Of a DNA stretch of 64,000 bases, positions 1 to 15,800 are shown piece by piece (the first letter of the stretch is position 1; each line of letters begins with the position of its first letter). The position numbers and the translations under genes are program-made. This DNA comes from Anadara kagoshimensis (taxonomy: Eukaryota > Mollusca > Bivalvia > Arcoida > Arcidae). The notes below the pieces were generated by a model. The model had not been told where the DNA came from. It worked only from the letters and a program-made list of their open reading frames with translations, and ran no database searches. Location: assembly GCA_021292105.1 (NCBI GenBank), contig CM037869.1:11800471-11864470 (forward strand), in the 5' to 3' direction.

Positions 1-117
1 TCGTAAATGTTATTAAATTATCCTGGTTTTTGTAAAGAAATTTCCTAAAAGAAGCTATGTACTAAATAGATAATCTGATAATTGTGCATATAACTATACT
101 CTGAGCCATGTTTCTGA

Positions 118-323
118 TCCAGTATAGTTCTTTCTGGTTGGAACTTACAATAACCAAAGTCCCTTGTCATGTTAGGTGTGGCATGATGAAGAACCTTGCT
201 ATATAATGCCATGAGCACAATGCACAGGCAAAATTTCTATACCTTCACCTATAGCTGGTGACATCTTGATATAAGTGAAATATTCTTGACTGGGATGTTA
301 AACACCATTACTCAACTCAACTC
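118..323 (+). repeat. SINE family A, 5'-truncated copy
   Basis: Lacks the tRNA-like head. Keeps the body and the diagnostic tail ('cctatagctggtgac', 'ataagtgaaatattcttgac', 'ttaaacaccattactcaac') seen in about 11 other copies in this window. Lies in an EMSY intron just before the first visible exon. Confidence 0.75.
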
Positions 324-398
324 TGATCCATCAGACATTGTAAATATTGTAATAATGAACTTTCAAGCATTGCATACATGTATTGTTTATTTTATTAG

Positions 399-3300
399 GT
401 AACACATGGTCAACAGAAACCTGGAGTAGTTATCCCTATGGGGCCTCAGCCAGTACAACCTACACCACAGTCTGTACAGAACATACAGATTAAACAGTTA
501 GACCAGTCAGGGGGCCAGCCACGGGGACAAAACATACAGATAAAACCAGTGTCTAAATCTACATCTACAATACAAATACGACAGGAGGGAGGTAAAGTCT
601 CCTATAATATGTCCAAGTGAGCTATCTTGAGGCCGTTAATTGTTTTGTACAAAGTACAGAAAAGCATTACACTGATAGAGAATCAGAATCTACTTTTAAG
701 ATAATGTTATATTACTTATAAGATAATGTAGCCTCTAATAATGTCCAAGTGAGCTATCTTGAGGCCCGTTACTGTTTTATAGTTTCTTTGTACAAAGTAC
801 AGAAAAGCTTTACATTAATATAAAACCACAACCTATTTTTATCATTATTATTTGCAAGATAATTTATGTCTAATTATATAAAAATCGCTTATAATAACCT
901 TATATGTGAGAGTTTTAAGACATTTGTGATGTGTCTAAAAATGGTGAAAATTGATATTTATTAAAGTGTCAAATGGCAAGTTGTTGCATGATGAAATGTA
1001 TGCTCTACTATGTGTTATTTCACAAAATGGTTTTTGACACCAATTCTTGAAAAGAAGATGATATTGATATACAATACATTTCTGCCTTTTAGGTATGAAG
1101 ATTAAATTTTGTAAAGTGTTAATGCCAGGTCATTGCATGACAAAACGAATGTACTAACATGTTATTTTATTTAACAGTTTTTTTGGATACAATTACTTGA
1201 AAATATGTACCTTTGTCTGTTCTTGTAGGTATGAAGATTATTACACAGAGTGTACCTGGTGCTGGAGGAAGTAAAATATTACCCAGACCATCACAGTTAA
1301 CAACAGCTAGTGGTACACCTGTAGTCGTTGTTAGTGCTGGATCTGCAGTTACCACGGCAACTAATGTTACCATGGTGTCAAGGCCTATAACATCTATTGG
1401 TAAGTTGTATTACCCAGACCATCACAGTTAACAACAGCTAGTGGTACACCTGTAGTCGTTGTTAGTGCTGGATCTGCAGTTACCACGGCAACTAATGTTA
1501 CCATGGTGTCAAGGCATATTACATCTATTGGTAAGTTGTATTACCCAGACCATCACAGTTAATAACAGCTAGTGGTACCCCTGTAGTGGTGGTTAGTGGT
1601 GGTTAGTGCTGGATCTGCAGTTACCACAGCAACAAATGTTACCATGGTGTCAAGGCCTATAACATCTATTGGTAAGTTGTATTACCCAGACCATCACAGT
1701 TAACAACAGCTAGTGGTACACCTGTAGTCGTTGTTAGTGCTGGATCTGCAGTTACCACGGCAACTAATGTTACCATGGTGTCAAGGCCTATAACATCTAT
1801 TGGTAAGTTTTATTACCCAGACCATCACAGTTAACAACAGCTAGTGGTACACCTGTAGTCGTTGTTAGTGCTGGATCTGCAGTTACCACGGCAACTAATG
1901 TTACCATGGTGTCAAGGCCTATAACATCTATTGGTAAGTTTTATTACCCAGACCATCACAGTTAACAACAGCTAGTGGTACACCTGTAGTCGTTGTTAGT
2001 GCTGGATCTGCAGTTACCACGGCAACTAATGTTACCATGGTGTCAAGGCCTATAACATCTATTGGTAAGTTTTACCTCAAAAATTCACTTTACAAACTTT
2101 TTTCCTGGAAATCTCTTTTTATTGTTACATGTAAAATATAACCAAGATTATTTTAGATTTTGGAACTATTAAGGGCACCTTTGCAGAAGGATGAACGAAA
2201 CATTTTGACAGATCAGTACAAAATGATAACTAATAAGTTTTACTGTAAACAGTGTACCTTGACAATATATTCTACCTTTATGTTTATCAGCAAAATAACA
2301 TTTTGTACTGTATAAGCAGAAACATTAGCATTAGGAAACTTTCAGCGTTTTGACCTTCTAAACTATTTAGCAGTAAGTGTACAAAGGAACATAAGAAATT
2401 TTAGCTGAAAAGATATATTCGTGATACAAGTGTAACCGTGAATATTTTTGGCACACGAATGTTTCTTCTTATACAGTAAATTTCTATAATCCAATAACCT
2501 TTTTCAAATAATCGACAATACTTAAAATGAAATAAAAAATTATTGTAGACCAGAATTTCTTCAAGAAACCCAATGACCTTATTTCCGCAGATATCCACAA
2601 TGCTTGTAAATAATTTTTTTAGAATGTATACTGGTAATAGTTTCCTTTACTGTAAAAGCAAAATTACATTTTGTTTTTCAGGTCAACCAGGAACAAAAAT
2701 ACTGAACATAAGTACACAGGGGGGTAAAATCATCTCCACGGGAACGAGTCGCACACCAAATATAGTGACTGTCAATCCTAAAACTCTACACTTGACTGCT
2801 GTAAAATCTGGATCTGGTCACACAACAGGCAAACCAAATGTTATCGTTGTACAGAAAACACAACCAAAACGATCAGGAACACCCACTGGACAATCCACTA
2901 CAAAAACCAGCACAGTTGTATCAAGTCCATTTGAAAAGGTATTTGCTAAAGAGAAAGTGTACATTAGAAAATGCTTTTGCTGATAATATGTATAGTATTT
3001 CTTATCCCAATACATACCACTGCGGTAGCTCAGTTGGTATAGTGCACTCTGTAAGTGGGAGATCATGGGTTTTATCCCCATTCAGGTCTGACCCATGACT
3101 TGAAAATAGGTTTTTTTTTTCTTTCGCCAAACACTCAGCAGTATGAAATCGGAAGGGAATTTAAAATAAACAGGGTCCTGTGTCATGGTAGGCTTGGCAC
3201 TATAAAGAACCCTCCTGTATAATGACATCAGCGTAAAGCACAGGCAAAATTTCTGCACCTATGTCTACATGTATATCTGGTATCATCTCAAAATAAATGA

Positions 3301-6300
3301 AATATTCTTGACTGGGATGCTAAATATTACTTAACTCAACTCTTATTCGATTACTTGTTCTTGTGCTGTTTTTTCTATATAAACATCAGCAGATTGATAT
3401 CACATGGTATAGACACATGTAACTCCTTTTTCTAGATCTTAGAAAATCAATCAATTTGCAGAAGTACCATTTTCAGGGGGGAAAAAATTATGAATTACAA
3501 GAATGTCTACTATAACTTTTATCATCAGGCTTCAGATAAAACAAGCCAGTGATAAGTGGAATTTTATTCAAACTGGTGTGAAGTAGATTATTTGTCATAT
3601 GTCATTAATGATTCTTATTAAATTGTCTAAATGGCTATGTTTCCATTCCTGGTAGCCAAAATCGCCATTGGCTACTAATTTCTGAGGAATTCTTTCAAAA
3701 AGTAACCTATTTTAGCAAATTTGTGGAAAAATACTTTAAAAAGGACTATATTTTCACAAATTTTGGAAATTTGGCTACTAATTATTTTAAATTTGTGGAA
3801 ACCTAGATATGGTATGCTAAATAAAATAACACCTTTTTCTTTGCTAAAGTACAACTACTTTGTACTGAGTACACAATACCTGATTACTTGGCACAGTGCC
3901 AAGCAGTTTGAAAATTTTATCTGAGCCTAGTCATAGCATGTAGAATTGAAATTTAGTATGTTGTTATATAGCAGTCAACACATATAAGAAAGTTATAAAG
4001 AGCTCATTTGTAACAAATTTTATTTTAACTAGGAGCTGATGAATTTCCTACAGAAACAGGATTCCACTAAACATATGATTGTGAACACACCAGGTGGACC
4101 TGGACAGAGGCCTATAGAGAGAAAAGTTATAGTGACCACACCTGGACAGTTAGAGGCTAGTAGACAGGTACTTTATTAATAGAATCTGTCACATGTTTGT
4201 GACCAATACCGGATGATCTCAGTCTCGGTGATGTGATGTAATATATCCTAAACAAGGCTTGCCGAGATTGGTATATGTTACATCACATCACCGAGACTTG
4301 GATCATCTGGTATCGGTCACAAACTGATGATAGATTCTATTTCTTGTACCATTAAAATCTTCATAACTGTGATACGTACAAAACAAAACATGTACTGTTA
4401 TGGGGCCTCTTGCATTCCTTTGGACACTTTATGCATTGTACAAATCTACCCTTTGAAAAATAATCCCATCGACAACTCTTCAAAATTTAAAAATATCAAC
4501 GATCTGTATTCAGTGCAAATATAAAACAACTCTGACAATAAAATATTTTGGCAAGAAACAATAAAACACATATTTGAAAAATAAGTAAAAAAAATTGTTT
4601 CTTTGGTGACATTAAGCTCGATCATCTGATCACGTCATCCTGATGCGCTAATTGTCATGTGAGGCAGTACCAGTCAAACTGGACAAGACAGAAAAATTTA
4701 GCACTGGTGTGCACGTGGGGTTTTTCTGTCTGAGGTGCGAGAAATTGTAGTCACAAAGGTATAAATAACTAATGTCAGTTTGTCTAGAACACGATCGCAA
4801 CTCAGTTGACAGAGCACTTGGTCCATATGTGAAAGGCTGAGGTTTGAACCCAAGCCTGGTCAGCTAAACACTCAGCATTAAGATATGAAAGTGATGGAGT
4901 TCTTCTGAAAAGAGGTTAAATGCCAATGCCCCATGTCACTGGTCAAAATTTTTGCCACTACACCTATAGCTGGTGACATCTCGGTATCAATGAAAAACTC
5001 TTAGATGTAAAAATCCATAAGTAAAAAAGAATTGATGAAATGATTTTATCCAAGAACATATTTTTCCAATCAATTTTTGTCCTTTGTAAACAATTTTGTG
5101 TTTCAGATTTATATCCTGTGCTTTACTTTTTCAGAAAGCAAAACTGGATGCTGAAAACAGGACATCATCTCTGCTAGCAGAATTGATCCAGGCAGCAGGA
5201 ATTGTACCAGATGGCAGCAGTGAAGGATCTGGGGATGTCACTATAAATCTGGACGAGGCCACAATGGCAGCATTAGGTGTTCAATCTACAGATAGTCAAA
5301 ATAAAGGTATAAATTACATCCTATGTTGGCATTATAAACTAAAATTATAAATGTATTTATTTCCATGGTGTACTAATTTTCACTTATTTTGCCTTCATTG
5401 GTTTTGCACAAAAAAAAAAAAATATGCATATTTAAAAATTGCAAAAATTTAAGTACGCAGATGTCTAAATTTTATATACCTCAAAAATAAATCCACACAA
5501 TATTAAATAAGTTTACAGTATGTTCAAATCTTTGCATCTCTTATAATATTTTTTTATCATTATTCTCATTATATCATCTGTGTAAAATTTTAATTAATCC
5601 TGATTTTTCTAATGCTTAACTTGCATGTTTTCATTTGTTGACTATTCAGAACTTCTGCAGAGAATATTTGGTTGTTGTGGTTGACTCAAAATTTAAATTT
5701 AATACATAAGCTACATTTGACTAAAAGGCTGTATTGGCCATTCTGTGAACATCATTTATCTCAGTTATTTATCAGTGATCCCAATCAAAATCAGATTCAG
5801 AGCTTAAAAGTATTTCAGCAGAAAATTATTTTGTTTGATAATTTTATTTTATTTTCATTGTTTTGAAGCAGGGACATCTCAATCATTACCGAACAATGAA
5901 TGGTTTGAATATGATGTCACAGATGATAATAACCAAACATTTCAAGCTACAGACACAGACTCTCCTAAAGTTACAGTTCAAAGGTCAACAAGTGTAGACC
6001 TTAGCCAATTAACAGATCAATTATCCAGTCAACAGTTTTATACCATTGGTAAGTATTTACTATTTTTCCCATTGGACAATACAATATCATAGAAAATCAT
6101 GGCTATTGTAAGGGAGATTTTAAAACGTACATGAAGAAGTAAATAATTGAAATGAAAAACATATAAGTAAATAATTTGGAGACTTTTTGAAAAGTTATCA
6201 AAGGTCATCAAAAATGACATATTCTACTGTTGTCTCAAGTTTGAATAGCACTTTTCAGATGTGAGGGCAAAATATAAATTATATTATATCAGTTTTATTA

Positions 6301-9300
6301 TCCCCTGCCTTTCGAAGAAAGAGGCGATATAGCATTCAAACGGTTGTATGTCCATCCGGAGTAATTCTCCAAACTGTAAAACACTATTTTATGAAACTTG
6401 GTGCAAAGCATCAAGATTGATAGGAGATGGGCATGTAATTAACGCAAGTTTGTTTGCTTATTTTTCTGGGGGTTATGGCCCTTTGATGATATGTACAAAT
6501 CACAAAAAAAGTACCTCCGGAGTAATTCTCAAAACTGTAAAACAATATTTTATGAAGCTTGGTGCAAAGAATCAAGATTGATAGGAGATGGGCATATAAT
6601 TAACGCAAGTTTGTTTGCTTATTTTTCTGGGGGTTATGGCCATTTGAATATATGTACAAATCACAAAAAAGTACCTCCTGGCAGGACATCCTTATTCTCA
6701 GAATTTGTTTGTTACATGTATTTTTTTTATTCATCTTAGAACAAGCAATGAAAATTTTAAATCAACCAGAAAAGGCTGAACAGCAAGAAGCCACTGAATT
6801 AAGTCATGTACCACCAGATGGCGCTGAAGTTACCACAGAGATGGAATCTCTACCTGGGGAAAGTTCTGATGTAACACCAGAGGTAACATCATCTCTACAG
6901 TCAAGTAGTGCCAGTACATCTAGTCTACAAAGTCAAGATATAGAGAACTTACAAGAAGAATCACAGTTTACTGAGGTAAAGTTACCATGGTTACCACTTG
7001 TATAACATAGTTGTTAGAGTGCTTTATTTATTATACCCCGTAAACTAGTTTGAAGGGGTATATAGGAATCACTATATCTGTCTGTCCATCCCTCTGTCTG
7101 TCATATCTCATAATTGCTTTGGACTGTCATAAAACTTCACATGAATAATCTTCATGGTCCAAAGCTGTGTCATTGGAAAGGTTAAGGTCCCAGGAAAACA
7201 GTAAAGCCTTGAAGATGTTGGTAGTGGGGGTATTTGCCTCTCAAGAGACAGTTCTAGTTTAGTGGAAGTTTGATCACAGATCGTTCTAGTACAAGACATT
7301 AAAATAATAAGCTTTGACTTGTGTTTCACCATGCATTCCCATTAAGTTTCGTCTTAACACCAATTTACTGATAAAATTTAGCAAAATTTGGTAATCTGTT
7401 TTTGGAACTACTAATTAATATTTTTGTCAAAACTAAATGCAGATGTTTTAATCTAGAAGTGATCTTATGATTGAGACCTGAAATTACTGAGTATCTTCAA
7501 AATTAAGAAAATTATAAAGGATTGAAATTTTGCAAGATTTAAGTTAAGGAAAATCTAAGCTAAGGAATTATTGTGAAACCGGGGCCAGTACTTCTCAATA
7601 GATAAGGTTATCAGTAATTCATGATTGAGGAGACTTAACATCACCATTACAAAATTAATGCCACTGACAGTTGATAGTTGTACTGTGATGTTAAAAACAT
7701 CCAAATTTAAATTTTCAACTTTTAAATTTTTAACTCTTGACAGTTTTATTAAACTCAATCTTCATTTGATATAAGCTTATGTACATGTAGTTGTTATATC
7801 TGTAAATTTTTCAATATTTTACCAACATTTCTCGTATCAGGCCATCAGAAATGAATACTGTGATCTAATATTTGTGATTTATCTTTTAACAGAATCCAAA
7901 GTCAACAGCAGAGATTGTGAAGACATCGGTAACCATGCCAACAGTGACATCATCACAGAATAGTGAGAATGCTCAGAAACTTGGTCTGTCAGGAGAACTT
8001 GACCCTCAGACTGGGATATTCTACACAGTATCCACCTCCGGCCAGGACGGGGCAACAGAAACAACACATGTTACCGTGGAAACAACACAAGGAGCAGCAG
8101 CTAAAACATTTGATCTTTTAAGCAGTTCTTTAGCTCAGGCTCAGATTGACCTTGATCCTTACCAGTTTGTTGAAGAAGATGTTCTAACCTCAAAACTACA
8201 GGCAGCAGAAAGTCAAGGACAGATTGTTGGTTTGTACTCTAATATAGAATGTTTAATTCCATTATAAATTCTAGCTGTAAGATAAGTCAGAGCCTCAACA
8301 AGTTTGTTAATTCCTGGATTTAAATTAAATGTATGGTTGATTCAATTGGTGTTGGTTTGATATCTATGTATATGTGACTGTTTGTGTGCATCATTAACAC
8401 CTATTTTCTACTTCTTTAAAACTACTGGACAAATTTCAATTAAACTTGTTTAGAAGCACATACATGTATATGGGCTTGGCCAATTCAAATTCGTTTCTGG
8501 TTTTACCATAGTAACCAAAATTAGGTCTCTTGAGTCACAATGGTTGAAAATCCTTTATAATCTTGTATCTTAAAAAATATTCTCTGTATGTTTATTGTAG
8601 AAGTGAGTTCCATGACAGGGGAGATAACTGAAGAAGCTCCAATACAGGAAGAAGTTAAAGAACAGGAAGTGGAGAGTGAGGTAACAGAAATTGAAGTCAA
8701 ACCCAGTAAATTTATCCCATTACAAGATGTTAATAAATCAACCATCAATGTTACACAAGAGGTAAGATTTAAATTTGTAAGTAGTAAATAAAATATAGGA
8801 TAAAGAAATTATTTACTTGGGGCCTCGGAATTGGCAAAATTATTTAGTAAAGAAATGTAAATATTTTTCAGATCCATGAGAGAATTGTACTATGCAAGTT
8901 GTAATATATTGAAGAATTTATATATTAGCCAACAGTGATTTAATACAAAACCCTTTTGACGATGTTTATATGTTGGTATTCTATCTCGGGTACAAATATA
9001 TTCATTTATGTTCACAGCAGATAGAATCTGTGGTACCAGACCTTACATTCTCACAAGATGAAGTTGTGTTATCACATGAGGATGTGTCAGATCTTAATGA
9101 TGTACAGATCGCTATGGATGCAGACAGTCTCCAAGGCAACATGTCAGCTGTTGCTATAGAAACAGCACATTCAATTGATCCCACTGATGTACAGCAAGAA
9201 ATGGTAGCATTAGAAGACTTTGGAGAGTCTGCCTCAGCAGGTAGGGGTTGTTTTTTTGTGTGTCTCTCATGTCTCATTCATTTTCCCTCTTAAAGATTAA

Positions 9301-9845
9301 AAAACAGTTGCATCTCATATAAAACACATTACCTTAAACTCTGATATCTTTCTGGTTAAGTCTTTACTGTGTTTTAAAGATTCACTCCTTATTAACCAAA
9401 ATTCATGTATGTCTGGTTAAATGTTCATTATAGAATGTGACATGGAGCCATTGACTCCTTATTTTACCAAGTGATCCTATTGTTAAGGCCTTAGTGGTCA
9501 TATTTGATATTACATGAATGTAAAAATATTGCATGTTATGGTGGTTCAGAGGAAAGTTTTTGAAATTCACCTTCTGAAAATGCCTAGATTGAACAATGCT
9601 GGTTTTCTAGAATTTTGAATTTTCATATGCGTGTACTGATAAGTTGAATGATTTTTGGGGTCGTTGAATAAAAAATTAATTAAATTTATGTTTATTCACT
9701 TAAATAACATGGTTCAGTCAAATTGAATTAAAACTCTTATGACAAATGAATTTGATAAATGCAAAACATGAAGTACTGTCAGTTAGTAGATGCATATGCA
9801 ACATAATGGCAGTCCTTCTTTTTATCAAATCTCTCCCCTACCTAC

Positions 9846-9885
<40 letters not shown>

Positions 9886-12800
9886 ACTTTGATTTCATTA
9901 CAGTTGACTGTGTATTTGGGATTTTATATATAAAAGAATATTAATATATATTTCAGGAGCCAGTAGTAGTTCAGAGAGTCAGGGTGATGCCAGTAGTGAT
10001 GCGGCTAATCTGGTCAGACTTAGTAAAAGGAAAAGAAAACCACCGTCATCAATAGAAGATAGTCCAACACAGTCAGTAGGGGGGTGGACACGGGCCTGTT
10101 TAGGGTAAGTAATTAAGAAAAATTGGCCCATTTTAGAGTTTATAACAGCTACAGCGATTTAGAATATCAATAAGACATATAAAGCTGCTTGTTACAGCTG
10201 TTGTCTTGTCAGATGTATCTACAGAGAATGTATTTGTGAAAACACCCTTCTTTTCTGTTTATTTTATGGCTATGTTTGTGACTTGACAGTTGTTGAAACA
10301 TTGTCCTTATTTTCCATGCCCATTTTTTACCTGATAATAATGTTTTTGGTACATGTACTGTAAACCGCTTTAATTAGCACAGACATATTTTAGCAATTTT
10401 CCTCAATATAAGTGATTGGCACATCATTTTAGCGCACCAACTATTTGTTTGTACACGGAGTCCCTTATAGGTAATTTTAGGGCTGTTTTATTTCAGATCT
10501 GACTGCCAAAAGCGTTAAAATAAAATTGCCTCTAAAATTTCACAGTTTACAGTATGTGCTTCTGGTAGAAAAAGAAGGAAGAGTGTTTTTAGCTCAACTG
10601 ACCGAAGGTCATGTGAGCTTATGGCATAGCGCAGCGTGTGTATGTGCGTGCGTGTGTGTGTGCGTGGTTAACACCTATTTTCGACATCTCCTCTGAAACT
10701 ACAAGACAGATTTCAATGTAACTTGGTCAGAAGTATATATGGGCCAGTGCAATTCAGATTTGTTCATGGCATTGCCATGGCTACCATAACTAGGTCAAGG
10801 TGACCTAGGAGTGCAAAAATCTTAAAAAATCTTCTTCTCTGAAACCAATTATTGGAGAAAAATTCTGATGTGATATTTGGCTTCTCTATGATCTTAAGCC
10901 TATAGTTTGTTCATTTTGTGAAATTGGGACAAAAAATAGGTTACACGTTTTTGCGTTTAATTTTGAAAAAAATCGTAAAATAGCTTCAAATTGTAATAAC
11001 TTGGCTATTAGACCAGATAATGACATGGGGTTTTCAGTTTTGACATATTCTTGTAATTATCTTCAAAATGAGGTTAAAGTCAATTGTCAAGATCATGACC
11101 TAATTTTTTTGGCCTCTGATTTTATTAATTATCTGGAAAACTATTAACTTTCTGTATAGGCATGTATATTAGAATGTTGTAGGTATTGATTTAACAATCA
11201 TTTTGATGTATAGATAAAGGTCCTGGGTTAAAAGGTCAAGGTCACAGATGTGAAACAATACCAAAATGGTTAAATATCTCAAAAACTATCAACTTTTTGT
11301 ATAGGCATGTATATTAGAATGTTGTAGGTATTGATACATTGATCATTTTGATGTATAGAAAAAAGGTCATGGGTTCAAAGGTCAAGGTCACAGATGCGAA
11401 ACAATACCGAAATAGTTAAATATCTCCAAAACTATCAACTTTTTGTATAGGCATGTATATTAGAATGTTGTAGGTATTGATACAACAATCATTTTGATGT
11501 ATAGAAAAAGATCATGGGTTTAAAGGTCAAGGTCACAGATGCAAAACAATACCGAAATAGTTACATATCTCGAAAACTATTAACTTTTTTTATAGGCATG
11601 TATATTAGAATGTTTAAAGTTTTGATACAACGATCATTTTGCTGTATAGAAAAAGGTCATGGGTTCAAAGGTCAAGGTCACAGATGCAAAACAATACCGA
11701 AATGGTTAATTATCTCGAAAACTATTTACATTTTGTATAGGCATGTATATTAGAATGTTTTACGTTTTGATACAATGATCATTTTGATGTATAGAAAAAG
11801 GTCATGGGTTCAAAGGTCAATGTCACAGATGCTAAACAATACTGAAATAGTTAAATATCTCGAAAACTATTAACTTTTTGTATAGGCATGTATATTAGAA
11901 TGTTGTAAGTTTTGATACAATGATCATTTTGATGTATAAAAAAAGGTCATGGGTTCAAAGGTCAAGGTCACAGATGCAAAACAATACCGAAATGGTTAAT
12001 TATCTCGAAAACTATTTACATTTTGTATAGGCATATATATTAGAATGTTGTAAGTTTTGATACAATGATCATTTTGATGTATAGAAAAAGGTCATGGGTT
12101 CAAAGGTCAAGGTCACAGATGCTAAACAATACCGAAATAGTTAAATATCTCGAAAACTATTAACTTTTTGTATAGGCATGTATATTAGAATGTTGTAGGT
12201 ATCAATACAATGATCATTTTGATGTATAGAAAAAGGTCATGGGTTCAATGTTCAAGGTCACAGATGCAAAACAATACCAAAATGGTTAAATATCTCGAAA
12301 ACTATTAACTTTTTGTATAGGCATGTATATTAGAATGTTGTAGGTATCGATACAATGATCATTTTGATGTATAGAAAAAGGTCATGGGTTCAATGGTCAA
12401 GGTCACAGATGCAAAACAATACCAAAATGGTTAATTATCTCGAAATGTATAGGCATGTATATTAAAATGTTGTAGGTATTGATACAATGGTCATTATGAT
12501 GGAAAGAAAAAGGTCATTGGGGTTTTAGTATTTATGTTTTCTTGAAATCTAACAGCTAGTCAATAGTTATCAGGTGAACATATCAGGCCCATGGGCCTCT
12601 TGTCTATTCCTTCAAGCATATTAACTTATTTTTAGATTGCATTTCTATTTGATTCAGTTCAGAAATGATATAGAGATTTTGTTATATTTATTTTGCAGGC
12701 TAATACAGAGAGTGTCTAGATATCGTGGATTAAATAGAGAGAAGGGAGACTTAAATGCAGCATCATGGTTCACTGAACCAGGTTGGTATGATTAATTAGT

Positions 12801-15800
12801 GGAGATACATATAGTAATTACTCCGTTTCTTGCACTAACATTTTGTCTTCAATTTTGCTCAAAAACTATTTTTTAACAGATCTTTATGAAAGTTCACAGG
12901 ATTTGCCATTGGCTATTCATATTTTTATTATGCGGATGGTTGGGAAAGTATGATTATTCCAGTTTAAGTTGGTTTGGAATGAGACAAAGATACTTTTGAA
13001 ATGGCATCCCATTTCAGTTACAACTTGTTCTTGTTACTCAAACATTGCAGTTTTTGGGGTAGAGAAAATTTTATGTCAGTCTAAAAAATCAGTATATTGT
13101 TAATCCTGTCAGTGTGCTGGCTTTGTGTATTGGGTCAGCACTAGACAATACCGAATGATGGTTTGTTTCTGAATGTTTTTATGGTTGTAATCAGAATTTA
13201 GTACAATGAAATGACAATAAATAGTTAAGTTATTAATTTGTAAACTATGAACTTTTGTGCAAGTTGGGTAAATTCATTTGGACTTGAATTCAGGGACACT
13301 AACACTAGCCTGAGGCTAGTAAAAATTGGTCAGGGTTAATGAATCTTGTATTAACAGTAGCCCAATGGACTGATAGATTTTGCTCCATTTTTCTAATTTT
13401 CTCTGGGATGGAAGGGGGAATAGGACATGCCCCGGACTACTCAACTCCAAGCAGGGCTAGTGATTCAAACAACTACAAGCCCTGTGGGCTACTGTTGAAA
13501 AAGTTAGTGATAAACCCTGGAATTGGTGTAAACCTCATGGGTCACTGTTCATGGATCACTGTGTGTACTGTTATTGTATTTAATTTGGTCATGAATTTAA
13601 ATACTAGGAAGTGTTACTGTACCATCACAAAAATTGCTAAAATAAATATGTTTACAGTAATAGAATTAGTGATCAATATTTATATGTATGCCTTCTATAT
13701 TACAGTTGATCCTGCATATGCTCCAGATTATTACTCTATAGTCAAGAATCCAATGGACTTTGGTACAATCAAGAAAAAATTGGAGGTATGGTGTAAAATG
13801 TAATCAATACCAATTCTTGTGGCTTATGAGATATTAGCTGGTCTGAAATGACAACAGGTCAACATTTGAATCACAATATCACTTTTGCGGCATGTAAATT
13901 CTACAGCTCATAAAAATTATCAACAGTCTCAACAATGTGTGTTTCATGCAATGGAAGAATGAGTTTTGAGATTGAAGATGAAGAGTGTTTTTAATTTTGA
14001 AGCTGTTGGCAATTTTTACACAGCAATATTTATTTTAAAGTCAATCTAATTTTTAGTTCACCTTGGCTGTTTATAAATACACTGCAACTAGACCTTAGAT
14101 GTTTTAGATGTACCATTCTTAGGACAAGTTATAATTAATTTGCAAAATCTTTGCATATTGGCTCTAACTGCTGAAAATTTAGACATTCTCTTTAATTTAT
14201 GTAATTGACCATTGAACCACTGCATCAGATATATACATACCCTCTTGTGCGCATTAAGGCCCTTGGGCCTCTTGTTCTTTATCTTATAACATAATGATAA
14301 TGTTGTTATTATGATATTGTGATGACTTCTTGAGAAATCAAATACCAAACAATTTATCTCCCACATGTAATTGCTCTTGTTGTCTTCCAGTTGCCAGCGT
14401 GTCATAGTGTAAAACAAGTTGTTCCTCTTAACTTGTGGCATACCATAAAACAAATACTATGTCAACTTTTCAAGAAATCCAATGCTAAAGTGTATCTCCT
14501 ACATGTTGTTTGCTTCTCTTATCCTCCAATTGTTACTTGTTGCATTGTGTAAACAAATTACCACTGCAGTAGCTCAGTTGGTAGAGTGCTTGCTTCATAA
14601 GTGGGAGGTTGTATTGATCCCCAGCTGGATTTGACCCAACTTGAAAGTGGGTAGTCACTGTTCTTTTGCCAAAGACTCGACATTAAGAAATGAAAGTCAC
14701 ATTTTTCCAATGGGAACTTAAAATAAACGATGTCCAATATCACGGCAGGCGTGGCACGATAAAGAACACTGCTATATAATGCCATCAGCATAATGCACAG
14801 GAAAAATTTCTGCACTTTTGCCTATAGCTGGTGATGTCTCAATATAAGTGAAATATTCTTTACTGTGATGTTAGACACCATTACGCAACTCGTAGTGTAA
14901 AACAAACTGCACTTGTTTATTTTGATTATTATCTTTTACAGAGTGGATCATATGGTGACCATGAAGAGTTCCATTCTGATATGTTACTAGTTAGAGATAA
15001 CTGTAGATTATATAACCCACCAGGAAGTGTTGTACGTAGAGACTGTGATGAAGTGTTCGCTTTTTACATGTCAGAATATGAAAAAATACTCGAGAGATGG
15101 CAAAAGGTAGGGCAATACTTACAGTATGGATAGCAATAATATGAATTATTCAGGTTATAATTTTAGGTATGCAGTCAAACCTACCTTACAGGCCACTTTA
15201 TAAAGGCCACTTGCTTTTGAAGGCCAGTAAAACTTTATCTCAATTGCTTTTCATTTATGTTATTTGTACCTCTTTATTAGGGACATTTGTCCATAAAGAC
15301 CATATTTACAGGTTCTCTTTAGTGGCCTTTATAGACAGATTTGACTAATAAGTTTTTTAAAGAACAATTTCAAAATTTTATGTCAATAAATACTTAAATA
15401 TTTGGAGAGATTTTTATTATACAATTGCTCAGTCAGATTTCTGGCATCATTAATGGGTTTGACAATAAATCAAGGATGACTTTTTAAGAGTACGTAAAAG
15501 AAGTTGACTTTGCAATACTGTGGTAATAAGCAAGATGGTATACACTCCTAATACATGTTAACAATATTCGCTGTTCTAGGACTGCTTATTTTTATCATGA
15601 GGTTTTTCAAAATTTTAAGGAAATTTCGTGTTTCAATTATAGATACTTTTGCTGTCAGAAGTATGACATTTTAAATCTCTTCATTAATGTACCCAAGACT
15701 TGAAAGTGGGTAGTGAGTCTAGTGACTGTTCTTTTGCCAAGCATTCATTATGAAATGAAAGTCAAGATTCCTTCAAATGGGAACTTAAAATAAACAAGGT

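Noticed and set aside
13339..13803. 154-codon plus-strand frame as a single coding unit
   Set aside because: Only 13706-13785 is supported as an exon (bromodomain); the upstream part is intron read-through.
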